A DNA stretch of 64,000 bases from Hofstenia miamia. Taxonomy: Eukaryota; Xenacoelomorpha; Acoela. A program made the translations under genes and the position numbers. Shown here in pieces: positions 36,253 to 47,732 of the stretch. The notes beneath the pieces are model-generated. The model saw only the letters and a list, made by a program, of their open reading frames with translations. It ran no database searches and was not told where the DNA came from. Where the stretch lies: the NCBI GenBank assembly GCA_004352715.1, contig SCFE01000045.1, forward strand, positions 485,236-549,235, written 5' to 3'. Position 1 is the stretch's first letter, and each line of letters starts with the position of its first letter.

Positions 36253-37184
36253 TTTTACTGAATATGTTTTTCAAGAATGCCTATTCTATATATTGTAAAG
36301 AGCTTTATAGATACAATTTTATAGGATTCTAAACTATTGTGAATTAATGATTAAACAAAGTTTTTAAAGTCGTTGCTTATTAAGAAGTTAAAACTTGCTT
36401 CCTTACTAATCAAATAAATTGTGACAATTTTTTTCTTGACTGAAATTTCATCTCGCAATGTGGCGCTTCAAAGAATTTCTATTGGACATTATTATAATTC
36501 CTGATTGCCTATAACTAAAAAAATATCAAGAAATGCCTGCTAAGATATTCGAAAGCATTTCAAATTAACTTTTTTATTGTATTTCTTAAATTAATTAGTG
36601 TTGGCGTGACATTGATTTTAATGTGCTCATAAATCTTGAAAAACTGCTCAAAATCATCTCTGAAATAGATCCCTAAATTTCTATTTCTAAACAAGAAATT
36701 TATTCATGTATTCAATGTTGCTTTTGAATGATTTGGAGAGCGTCCGTTCAATTACTACAGATGCAATTGACGTAACCCCTGGGAATTAAGTTTTGCAAAA
36801 ATTAGGTAATTAAAATGCATCTGAGTTTTTAACTGTTTAAATTTCTTTACTATATAATTATTTTTAATTAAAGGAAATACGAGTTGAAATAAACAGGAAG
36901 GGGAGAATTCCCCCTGATACATCACTGGAAATATGCTGTAAAGTAAAAAATTTATTATGCTTTCGAAAGCCTTATTTTTGGAAAAAATCTTAGATCAGCC
37001 ATAAAATAACACCAATATTATATTTTAATGGCACCCCAACAAATTTTATGAAATTTATGAGAAAATGTATGTTTTGATGATGCCCTAGACCTCAATTACT
37101 CTACTTTATACTGATGAAAAAGGAAGGTGAAATTTGAACAATACTTCCGCAGTGCAACGATTGTAAACACTCGACGTAATTTCA
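36253..37184. promoter_or_regulatory. shared upstream region of two divergent genes
   Basis: About 930 bp separate the GPCR ATG on - from the propeller-gene ATG on +. Promoters of both genes should lie here unless distant 5' non-coding exons exist. No clear TATA or initiator pair stands out in this AT-rich sequence. Confidence 0.45.
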
Positions 37185-37884
37185 ATGTATGAATTGTACG
37201 AAATTGAAGAGATATTCTCACCGGAAAGCGGCTCACACAACCTTACAAATCGAATAGAAATTTGCGACTATGACAAAGTAGAAAATAGCGGCAGAACAGT
37301 AATAGCTTGTCTCTTGTCAAACAGCCAAATATTTGTGGTACTGCTTAAGAATGGAACCCGAGCTGCATCGAAAATCATACCCTGGTTTTCTAACAAGGAC
37401 TCACAAATTACAAAGATTTGTCTAAAGCCAGATGGCAGGCATGCACTGTGCATTTCAAAAGACTGTAAGCTTTATGTTGTTCCAGTTCTTGTGACACTTC
37501 TTCCTCTTGGTAAGATGAGCAGTAAGTGGAATAACAATGACATTACTGAGATTGAAATGACCATTGATGCAATTAAGCCATTATCAATGCACTGGATTAG
37601 TTATAGAAGAAGACAAATTTGTATTTTAGCCACGAAGAAATTTGTGAAGTTTATCGATCTAGAGGCTAGGAATGAATTAACAGAACACAGACCTGAAGTC
37701 GGTGAGAGAATTGAATCGGTATTAGTTGTAGAGCTCATTGACTCTGACTATTTCATTCTATTGAAAATTACAACAGGTAAAGTATGGAAAATTTCATTTT
37801 GCGAAAATATGGGAAAGATGATGGATCATAAAGAGCAAGGAAATGAAACAAAGCCAAGAAGATCTTTGACAAGAATTAGATCCG
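37185..37884 (+). CDS. propeller gene exon 1
   Basis: The ATG at 37185 starts 233 codons plus one base, ending at TCCG before the donor GTATGT (phase 1). The product has WD-like strand patterns without classic WD dipeptides, with a hydrophobic VYVVPVL-type strand (LYVVPVLVTLLPL) and a basic end (KPRRSLTRIRS). Read-through past the donor runs into a GATTTAAATC element. Confidence 0.88.
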
Positions 37885-40800
37885 GTATGTTAGATCACAG
37901 GCAGTGTTGGTCGATTTAAATCACTTGATTTAAATCATGATTTAAATCAAAGCACATTATTAGTTAAATTATTGATTTAAATCAAGTACACTAAAAGAGA
38001 TGCAAGTAGTGTATTCACATTGTTTTGAAGTCATTGCCCTGATATTGGAATGAATTGGTCAGCCCTGAAATGTTGTTTTGCATGTTTTTTATCTTCAGTT
38101 TATTTCAAATTGATGAAAATATCGTATTTCATAAATAGTAATATCAAAAGGATTTCTAATATTTGCTACCTTGGAAGATTGTCTGGGTAAAATTGAAATT
38201 TAGGTAAAAAAATCCGATTTAAATCAATAAATCCGATTTAAATCAAAAAATCCGATTTTTTTGANATTATTTAACACTTTTCTATGCATTACTTAATAAA
38301 AAATCAGAATATTCCACCTCTAAACAAAAAATTTACTTGTATAAAGCCCATTCTCTAAGAAAAATTACTTTTTCTAAATTTGAGTACAGTACCCAACTTG
38401 TAATGTGCACTTTATCACTTTTCCTGAATATTTAGACCTAAATTTTAATTTCTTTTGTTATAAATCTTGCTTTGTTGCTAAATGCAACACGTCTTTAAAA
38501 TTTTTCAGCACCTTTATTTTAATACAGGTGAAACTCCTAGAAAACAAGCGCTAATGTGAATGCAACAATAAAAGAGAGGTTCCAAATTTTACAATTCATA
38601 TTTTATGTCAAGCACATGATTTATCAGTAGATCATTGTTTAAGAAAATGTCTATAAAAAGTTTGAAAACTAATTTCAAGCTTGTGTTATATCTTCTGATT
38701 TCGTAATATTTTATATAAATGTCTTTCCAGTAAAAAAGTGTTGCATATACTACTTTGGTTAACCAGCACGTCTTTGCAACAGGAAAAATTGCCGCTTATG
38801 ACTGAACATGTTTCGCAAGTGAATTCATAGCCAGTGTTGGTCGATTTAAATCACTTGATTTAAATCATTGATTTAAATCGGATTTAAATCATGATTTAAA
38901 TCAAAGCACATTATTAGTTAAATTATTGATTTAAATCAAGTACACTAAAAGAGATGCAAGTAGTGTATTCNNNNNNNNNNNNNNNNNTTGTTTAGAATAT
39001 ACATATATATATACAGTGTTGGTCGATTTAAATCACTTGATTTAAATCATTGATTTAAATCGGATTTAAATCATGATTTAAATCAAAGCACATTATTAGT
39101 TAAATTATTGATTTAAATCAAGTACACTAAAAGAGATGCAAGTAGTGTATTCTAATTGTTTTGAAGTCATTGCCCTGATATTGGAATGAATTGGTCAGCC
39201 CTGAAATGTTGTTTTGCATGTTTTTTATCTTCAGTTTATTTCAAATTGATGAAAATATCGTATTTCATAAATAGTAGTATCAAAAGGATTTCTAATATTT
39301 GCTACCTTGGAAGATTGTCTGGGTAAAATTGAAATTTAGGTAAAAAAAATCCGATTTAAATCAATAAATCCGATTTAAATCAAAAAATCCGATTTTTTGA
39401 TTTTTTAATTTAAATCGGATTTTTTCCCAACACTGATCTACAGGTATTTAAATATTCTCGCAATTTCAAATCGTTTATTATTTTTTTCATTAATTTATTA
39501 TATTGAATGAATTACAAACAGGTCTCGTATATCGAAAACTGAGGTGAGTTTGCCACTTCAGAAATTACACTATATTGAAAATATATAGCATATATAAACA
39601 GGCAAAAGATAGCAAAGAATAATTACTGCAAATGTTGCCATTATTATTAATAAACAAGTTTATGTAAGTGCATATTGATTGTATGTATATAATTTTAAAA
39701 AAATATTCAAAACATTTACGGAAGACGCACAGAAAAATCTAATTAGTGAACCCCAGTCAGATCTCCGAAATTCATTTTAGAAAATTTTGAATTGTTTCTT
39801 CATCACTTTTATTCCAGCTTTGATTCTGCGATATTTGACCCGGGAACAATATGTGGAATTCTGTGTTTCCCATACATAAACATAATGTACGATAAGTCTA
39901 AGTTTAGTTTATTTTTGAAGTCTGTAATATCTGTAATACTACTACTACTACTAAAAGACTTTATTTAGTCATGTTACAGACTACAGAATATCTATAAGAG
40001 TTTGCATTTACAATCAATACAATAACAAAATATAAAACAGCTGCAACCTTCCCGAGAATAATTATCTTTTAAAAAATTGAAAAATATCACCTTTAATGTT
40101 TCTTTAAAAAATCTAGGTCTTTTATAAATTGACAAATTATACTTGGCTTGAAGACAGTTCACGTAATAAACAGTTCTTGTGAAAAAAGACTTTTCTGTTC
40201 CTTTCAAACGAGTTTTTTGTATAGTAAATTTGAGTCTATTACTACTACGTAAACCAGGTCGTGAATTTTTTGCAATGCTGACATATTTCCAAACGTCAAT
40301 ATCATACATACCAGTTACTAGTTTATTGAATAAAATGATATCATTAAATTGCAATAAAAGGGATATTGGTAAAAGATTCAATTTTAACAAACGGTCGCGG
40401 TAGTCCATTGAGAATCCAATAATCCACTTTGAAGCCCTGGATTGTAATTTCTCCAAACATAATAAGTTGCTGACATTGGCATGCCAAACAGAAGAACAAT
40501 AAATCAGAGTTGATAAAATATATGATCTGTAAAGGTTAACTTTTGTAGTAATAGACGTAGAATAAGGAGTACAGCGTTTCAACCTCAAAAGGATGTAATT
40601 TGCAGCACGAACTTTGGACTGAATATGAGACTTCCAGGTAAGATTAGAAGTAATAATAACTCCCAGGTCCTTTACTTTATGATTTGTATTAACTTGTGCT
40701 CCTTGAAAATCAACAAAAGCAGTTTCCCTATTTGAAAATAGCACAGTTTTGTCAGAATTGAAAACCATAAAATTCGAAATACCCCAATCAATAACTCTTT

Positions 40801-43800
40801 GACAATCTTGGGAAATGTGTTCTATGAAGTTTGAAAACATTTTTGCGTCATCAGCAAACAAAAAAGTTTTACAATTGGTGTAAACCGAGGGCAAATCATT
40901 GATGAATATTAAAAACAACATGGGACCCAAGATGGACCCCTGTGGAACTCCACTTTCTACATCCACTAAAATACAATTTATCCCGTTTATTGTAACGAAC
41001 TGTCTACGGTTTCTTAAATAAGACGCGATCAGTTTTAGTACTTTACCAATGTAAGATGTATCCAAAGAACATATTTGCAAATATAAACTACAAACAACAT
41101 TATGTACTATAAAAATATTAAAAAGAACATATATAACATTATTAATCATCCAACACTTTAAAATACAATTAAAATGCTATGCTTAGTTGTTTTCCAATGT
41201 ATTTGGACGCTTACTACTACCTGTGAAAGTAGATTTTGTTTTAGCTTCTTTTTAAATATGCTTAAAGGATATTTTTTCCGAACATTTGTCTAGGTTCTTC
41301 GAACAACTATAATAACTCTTGTGCATTCGAATTCATGCAAAAGTCGATTTCAAAAGTCTGGACTTCTGGATTCTTACAGCTTTGAGTAACAATGGCCATT
41401 TTCAGCAATCTATTTCTCCTCTTTTTATATATGTATATATATATATATATTAGTGATAATTTGTAGCCGAAACTCGCCTATTTGAAAAATTATTGACTAA
41501 ATAAATTAACCGAACAAAGTTGGCAAAGTTATCCCACCATCTAACCGGTCACGAGAGACCAAGTGCTTAAAATTGCGACTTAAATTTCAATTGATTTTAA
41601 AATGCTTAGTAATTTTTTAAGTGTAAATGGCAATTTATTAATATATATAATAAATTAGCAAATGCCATATCGTTAAAAAATGTATTCACATATTTGCATG
41701 TACATTGTACATTGATATAATTTCATCATTCTTTATTGTAAGATCAAATCCAGTTCATCAAGCAGCTTAGACCAATTTCTAGTTTTGCTAATTAATAGAA
41801 ATCCCAAACATCAATTTTAGCATTTTCTAAAAATTGAAAGACATTTACACGGTCATCACGATTAGTTCCCGCTTAAATTTATAAGCTCTACTATCTGACC
41901 AATCCGTGCTAAGATATACTTAAAGGATCAACGATATAAACGTATCGACTTAAGATGTCATATGACACCTAGGGCGGGTCACTAGCCGGGTCAGCATTAA
42001 TAGCAATGAACAGCAAAAAACTCTGCTTTTAGAAATAATCGGAATATTTTTTAAAAATTCATTAGGCAGAATATAATATAATTATCGCGCAAATAATTAT
42101 GTATACCCTGTTTCATGTAATTTTTTTAAATATGTATACTCATAATCAGAGGCAGATACAAAATATTTTTGTGAGGAATTATTACAGAATTTGCATACAG
42201 AGATCACTTAACATTTTTTCGAGTCAACATGTTAGTCAATTTCTTAGGTTAAGGGAAAAGTATTAATATGTGTATAATCATTAAAGTATTGAATGTACTT
42301 GTTCGGCGCTTTGCTCACAACGCTTTAATTTGATTAAAAATTTCAAATTCTGTAATGATGTGTTGAACAAATGGTGATTTTCCATTTTTTTGATAAATGG
42401 ACAGTTTACAATGTCATATTTTTTAATTAGGTTAATTCTTGCTTAGCATGATAGAGATTCAAGGTTGACAGAAGAAGTGAAAGTGGGAAATTACAAATTG
42501 TATTGCATCACGAAAACATTGAATCGACGTCCACATGTAGTTATTCATCTCTGCATAGTGTCCACACAGACTTCTTAAATGTGGGATAGGGTGGGGCTAT
42601 GGTGATATCAGTAGAACTGAAATATATTTTTTAAAGCTATTAAAAAAATTATATTTCATTTTGTTTCATGTTTTACTATGTGCTATCACGTCTATTTCTC
42701 TAGTAGTGGTATTGCTATTAATTAGCGATATGTAAAAAATAATTCTATATTATGAAAATCGTTACAATATTGTGCAACAGCATAGCCCAAAGAGACTATG
42801 GAACAAAATTTATTGGCAGGGCACAAAGATTTAGGGACGGGGTATATGAAAATGTGTCAAACATCTATTTTTGCCTTAGTTGATTCACAATGTTATCGCG
42901 CGTATTCCTTACTGTATTTTCATTAGCATTCAAGCTAGTTTACAAGGTTGCTAGAAAATTTTTTTTGTGATATATTATTAAATTTCGCTTTAGAAACATC
43001 ACAAACTATTGAGGAAAAGAAGTACTACGAAGTGACACAAGAAGAACGTTTCGATTACCACACATTCGCTACTTCATATTACAAATACCCAAATGAAAAA
43101 TTATTATCAGCTTGGAGCCAAGAAAACTCCACTGTTAAGCTCTATGCACTCATTAACCAAGAATATCCAATATACGAGTATCGAATCAATGTTGAGTCAA
43201 GTGATACTTTCTATGTTGCAGACGATTTGTTTCTTCACTTCAAACCCGGAAAGGAATCTTCAACCCTCAAAATTCATGCGTGCAGACCCTTAGAAGTAAA
43301 CCTGAAGAACAGGTCAAAAGAATCAGTTTTGCAATCTTTCAAACTAAAACATAGAAATATTGTATCAATATTTCCGTTCTCGTCCAACATCAATTTTGTT
43401 TCTGAAAATAAAGAAAATCACATTCTTAACAATTTTAAAGAGTACACGAATCTTTTGGGATTTGTGATTATTTGTAATAGTGCAATTCACATAGTGAGAC
43501 AGAACATGCCTCCAGAGGCAGTGTTTCTACACCTTTCTAAAAACGAGGAAAACTTGATACGTGCAGAAAAATTTGGTACTGATCTTAAATTAAATCTGAA
43601 TTTGTTATTTGAATGGAGCGCTAATTATGCATTGGAAAGGGGGAATTACTCGTATGCGCTGAAACTCTTTGGCCTTGCCAGTACAAGCATTCTTACTCAA
43701 TACCATCGACTTAAAGAGTATAATTTTACACATAAAGCTTTCGAATTTTTTCGTAAAGAACTTCATACAATGAATCATGTTGGTCTTCTTGAGCGGAAAG

Positions 43801-45775
43801 AATACATTGAGACGATCTTAAGTGAGTACATTGATGAAATACAGTATAAAGAAACACGAACATTTTTAATGCCAGAGCTAAGAGCATATCTGCGAGACAA
43901 TTTCTTCTATGACGAGAGCATGATCATGCTGAAGCTATTTGAAAATAAAGAATGGCAATTGCTCTTTGAAGTGGGAAAAAATAGAGGAATGCTTGTGAGA
44001 GTCTTTGAGTTTCTTTCACAAGAGTTTTCCATTGTTAATAACACCGAGATTGCCACAAGTGTCAGAAATGCTGGAATCGAGGTGGCGTTCTGTGATTATA
44101 ACAAGGGTTATCTATTAAGTTTTTTCAATTTGCCAACACTTATGATACTTTTCAAGCATAATACGAGCATAGTTCTGAAAAATTTACAGTTAGTGCAAAG
44201 ATTGATACATGAAACCTCTGATGTTGATTGTCTTTGTGATCTTGCAAGGTCATTAGATCCTTCTGAGCCGCATATTCAACGAGCAATATTTGATCGCTTG
44301 AAGCAAAATGCAAAAATGAGTGATCGATTTAATTTTTTAGCAAATGCCTCAATTCAATCAACATACGTCCCAACTAAGCCCAATGATGATTCCTTACTCT
44401 CAGATATAGTGGAGCTTTTTCTGAAAGTTCTCATAAAGATCAACTCTATCACAAACACACTAAAGTTTGTTTTCATATATTTTATAATACATTTATATAT
44501 TCTTTGCAGGCTTTACAAGATCATTAGATTATATTGAAAATTAGTATCATTTTTAGAATAGAATCAGATATATTCTGACCCAATCCAGAGTCAATCAGTA
44601 TTGTGTCTAGTCGACCTGAATTGGCACACTCTTTAAGCTAAATTTTCTTTCTGCTAGTACATGTAGATTTTCCAGGCGCATAGCCATGGGGGGTTTGGGG
44701 GACGAACCCCCCTGTAAGGTCAGGCAACCCCTCCTGGACAACAAACCTTAAATCAAAGTCAGCATGTAAAAATAAAATTTGTTAATTCAATTGTGTTTTC
44801 AACAATGGTGTGAAATGCATTTCGAAGGTATATTTTTAAAAATTTTTCGCGGGGCTTCCCCCGCTGTTGGTCACTTACGTAATCACTACCAGATGACCTC
44901 TCCCGTCAGAAACATACAACACACAATTAAAATAGTCTACAGTCTTGGTAAAATTTCAATTTAAATTTTAAGAAGGTCGAAATTCCCATCAACCCCTCCT
45001 GAATGTGTGTCGACCCCCTTTAGGTGATGATGCTGGCTACGGGCCTGAACATTTTCAACCTATAGTCTAGGAAAACATTTTTTTGATCAAATTTCAATTC
45101 ATGAATATCAATACAAATGAAATAAAAAGCGAATCCAAACGGAGCACCTTGTACCAAACAATCTAAAAATATTTTCAAGAACTATTGATAAAACATGGTT
45201 TGCAAAGAATGAAGGTTTTAATTTTCAAGTTATGGCATATTATATTGTTTACTGATTCCTCAAGGCCATAGAAAGTGTGAAAAAATATAATTATCTAAGC
45301 TTTGCAAAGTACTTAATGCAAAATGTAAGCATTGAGTCTGTCTGCTGAATGATTTTTGCACATTCATTTATTTTCGCGAATAGTGTTAATATGCATAACT
45401 ATAGCCAAGTATCCTAATATACAGAACTCCCAATTGCAGAAACTGTGTAAAATGGGCTGATAGTACATGCATTACGAAATCGGTAATACTCAGTGATATG
45501 AAAAAAAAATCAAAGTTTTTATCATTGACAAAGTTATTGTTCGCAATGAAATTAATGAATATTTTAATATTATTGTGATAAATTTCAGTAGGGCTTCATT
45601 TGTGTACTTGCAAACAATAGCAAATACAAGTGCTTTCAGTCAGCCTGCCGATTTTACACTGTTAAAATGATTTAGAATTTTCTCTATTAAAAACATTAAA
45701 TGTGAATTTTGTGAACCGGAAAATTTTCAGTCATTTTGGTTTGTTTTATTAGATATGCAGACTATGCATGCAATA

Positions 45776-45841
<66 letters not shown>

Positions 45842-47732
45842 TTTCACAACAAATTTAATAGACCTTTTTCACCCAATGCTTAAATTTGTAATGAATAGAC
45901 CTAATCAATGATGGCCTGATAAACATAGCTAAAGAACTTCCTGTCAATGAAGAAATAATTGATATAGCATTTGGTGGTACTCATGTTTTACTGCTAAACA
46001 TTACTGGCGATTTATGGGGGAATGGAAGTAACAGCATGGGACAACTAGCGCACGAAAATCTATCCATGTTAACAGCAAGTTTTACTAAAATTAATACCAT
46101 GCATCAGAAATTCGTTAATGTCGCCTGTTTAGAGAACACATCAATTTGCTTAACGGTTAATGAGCAAAAATATATGTGGGGGAATGTACCAGTCACTTCG
46201 CCATTTCGACATTCGTCTATGAGTAAATCCTCAGCATTAATGGATCCAATATTATTGGAAGGCATTCCTGTTAGCAGCCGGTTGCCCAGCTCACCAATTG
46301 TAAAAAGAAATCTTAGTAAATCGGCAAGTTTTGACCATAGCTTAGCAAGCAATGATAGTATTGCACAATTACAGATATTGTATGAAGGATTTGATCACTC
46401 AAAGCTAAAAAAACTGACTAGATACAGTTACTATAGTTACATTAAGGCTGACAACACAACCCCATTGGAAGGTGTACTATTTAAAGCATTAGAAGAACTA
46501 CATCAATTTTACAGTATGACAAACATCATAACTTTTGCAATGAATGCACAACAGTGGAGGGTCTGTTCACTGCTATGTTCATTGAACAAACGATTTGATA
46601 TGTCACTAAACTTTGAATTGTTCTCACTGCAAATAATCCAAAATAGAGATGAACTTTCTATAAGATTTTATGAATCTCTCAAAAGAATTTTGCAGCAAAT
46701 GGATTCATCTGAAGACATAAATGCTCACACAAAATACGAAAAGTTATTATCATCCATTGAAAAAATCATAGACTTCTGCAAAGAGCAAAGCTTAGAATTA
46801 ACTTTTCAAAAACTCTGCTTTGACCTATTTCAGTTAATTGCCTTACCATTACTCGATATTTTTCTTCACAAGCAAAGATATAGAAGTTGGTTCATCGAAA
46901 ACTTCAATAAAGTATTTCTGCTGAAGCTATTGGAGGAAGTTGCCGAACGCCAACTTAAAGAAGCTGTGAATCTCAATGTTATTTCTACTGAAATATTTTC
47001 AAAGGATGCCATTCCAAATGTAATGTAAGTTTCTATGTAATTCTCTTAAATAATTTATAATATGATAGGCTCCTAAGCAAAATAGCAAACAACATATTAC
47101 TAGAAAACTTATTGACATATTTGAAACTTTTATGTATTACAAAGTATGATTTATCCTATTTCAAAACAAGAAGGTCTGCCCCTCAATCTTAGCCCTATCA
47201 AATTGAAAGTTCAATGCTCTTGGATTAACCTAATTTTTTACAAATGAAATTTCTGAAAGGTAGATATTTTTCCCCTTACTATACTAAGTTAAACATCAGA
47301 ACGATGAGTAAGCTATAAATAATTTTGAAAATGACCAGCAAATGTTAACATAAAAGACTGGTATAGTAATTGAAAAATTTTGAAATTTGTTATTTTAGAA
47401 TAAAGAGTATGGATGGAATAAAGGCAGTATCTGAAATGAAGCACCACATACAAATGCAAGACATGACTCTAGATTATGTAGAGATTTCCCCAACTGCAGA
47501 TTTTTCTTTACAGACGCAGAAAGTATTTTGTTGCGGACATTTTTATTCTGCCAAAGACTTTGAAATTAATTCATTGAAAAAACTTAAGCAATATTTACAT
47601 CAATTATCAAGCTCGGGATCTAGTTCTGCGTTTGAAGCTTTAGAAATAGAATACATGAAGTCTGACAGTAAACTGCAATGCCCAGAATGTCTGATTGATG
47701 CATTAACAACTCAAATGGCAAAATTGTATTAA
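37185..47732 (+). CDS. large propeller / solenoid / RCC1-repeat protein, family not recognised
   Basis: Exons recognised: 37185-37884, 42994 to about 44464, 45899-47024 and 47399-47732, roughly 1,190-1,210 codons. Exon 1 has beta-propeller-like strands (KICLKPDGRHALCISKD). Exon 2 moves from strands into helices typical of an alpha-solenoid (FEWSANYALERGNYSYALKLF). Exon 3 opens with an RCC1-type repeat (IAFGGTHVLLL, GDLWGNGSNSMGQLA), then more helices. Exon 4 ends with a CCGH...CPEC pair that may bind zinc. This order is reminiscent of HOPS/CORVET or BLOC-2 type trafficking subunits, but RCC1 repeats are not usual there. Exons 1-2 and 3-4 match in phase. The exon 2/3 join does not, so an exon is missing or misplaced, or these are two genes. 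No function is assigned. Confidence 0.8.
37902..38263. mobile_element. GATTTAAATC-rich element, copy 1 (3' end lost)
   Basis: It begins CAGTGTTGGTCGATTTAAATC 17 bp past the exon 1 donor. It matches copy 3 over most of its length but lacks about 23 bp of GATTTAAATC units near the left end. It stops at a single N (38264), before the CCAACACTG right end. Confidence 0.85.
38832..38970. mobile_element. GATTTAAATC-rich element, copy 2 (cut by gap)
   Basis: 139 bp from CAGTGTTGG to the gap at 38971. It looks identical to the first 139 bp of copy 3. Confidence 0.85.
39014..39435. mobile_element. GATTTAAATC-rich element, copy 3 (complete, 422 bp)
   Basis: It begins CAGTGTTGG and ends CCAACACTG, so it is bounded by inverted repeats of at least 9 bp. 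Many GATTTAAATC palindromes fill both ends. No coding frame. The 8-bp flanks (TATATATA and ATCTACAG) do not match, so no target duplication supports the insertion at this site. Confidence 0.85.
39935..41149 (-). mobile_element. 5'-truncated non-LTR retrotransposon with open reverse transcriptase frame
   Basis: A 385-codon frame on - (41149-39992) encodes the later part of a reverse transcriptase. SGVPQGSILGPMLFLIFIND is followed by the catalytic FADDAK, then the thumb and C-terminal region (YRSYILSTLIYCSSVW, LEKLQSRASKWI). It ends with a cysteine-rich tail (CSCFIFCYCIDCKC). The finger-domain and endonuclease portions are missing. After the stop comes AATAAAG and a (TAG)n microsatellite at about 39937-39954. 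No stop breaks the frame, so the insertion is fairly young. Motifs fit the CR1/Jockey side of non-LTR elements. It lies antisense in an intron. Confidence 0.9.
42994..44464 (+). CDS. propeller gene exon 2
   Basis: It starts after GCTTTAG with AA that completes a Glu codon begun in exon 1. Early strands resemble the end of a propeller (KLYALINQEYPIYEYRI). From about 43560 it becomes helical, with repeated aromatic/Leu spacing and solenoid-like pieces (YALERGNYSYALKLFGLA, ENKEWQLLFEVGKNRG). The frame stays open to 44537, but residues after about 44464 look like translated intron. No donor near the end has the phase needed by exon 3, so the 3' border is uncertain. Confidence 0.82.
44673..45047. 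mobile_element. short TIR element (CAGGC...TAGCCA ends)
   Basis: The left end is CAGGCGCATAGCCA and the right end TGGCTACGGGCCTG, a 14-bp inverted repeat with mismatches. Runs of G and C (GGGGGGTTTGGGGG, ACCCCCCTG) mark both halves. Its inner part (44805-44875, with TCGCGGGGCTT) is shared with 51610-51705. It lies in the intron between propeller-gene exons 2 and 3. The 61-codon frame inside it is not a gene. Confidence 0.6.
45777..45838. repeat. long (TA)n tract before an acceptor
   Basis: An almost pure run of about 30 TA units ending 60 bp upstream of propeller-gene exon 3. Confidence 0.9.
45899..47024 (+). CDS. propeller gene exon 3: RCC1 repeat and helices
   Basis: It begins after AATAG; phase 1 entry gives DGLINIAKELPVNEEIIDIAF. 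The frame extends upstream of the first ATG (46036), so that ATG is internal. The RCC1-type pattern is 'IAFGG-H-LLL...GDLWGNGSNSMGQL', then a second partial blade (VACLENTSICLTV, KYMWG). A Ser-rich linker with SKSSAL and NLSKSASFD follows, then helices. It ends AT before the canonical donor GTAAGT, phase 2. Confidence 0.85.
47025..47398 (+). other. propeller gene intron between exons 3 and 4
   Basis: 374 bp, GTAAGT to TATTTTAG, with nothing else recognisable. Confidence 0.85.
47399..47732 (+). CDS. propeller gene last exon: C-terminal Cys/His motif
   Basis: It starts after TATTTTAG with A completing Ile (phase 2 fits exon 3). It encodes 110 aa, then TAA. VFCCGHFYSAKDF near the middle and CPECLIDAL near the end resemble the two ends of a RING-like or zinc-ribbon-like fold, with few metal ligands visible. 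The stretch between them is helical, with a Ser/Gly loop (SSSGSSS). Confidence 0.85.

Larger units (their letters stand above)
37885..42993 (+). other. propeller gene intron 1 (5.1 kb)
   Basis: It runs from GTATGT to GCTTTAG. It contains three copies of a GATTTAAATC element (37.9, 38.8 and 39.0 kb), an antisense non-LTR retrotransposon (39.9-41.15 kb), a gap at 38971-38987 and a TA tract at about 41432. Apart from these, 41460-42990 shows no gene. Two GC-richer GGTCAC blocks lie at about 41545 and 41975. Confidence 0.8.

Noticed and set aside
44779-44964. 61-codon frame with a GIFLKIF-like start
   Set aside because: It lies wholly inside the TIR element at 44673-45047.
46104-46352. 82-codon - strand frame (and similar ones at 37268-37453, 43093-43293, 14798-15001, 13879-14064)
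   Set aside because: Shadows of real coding exons in another frame.
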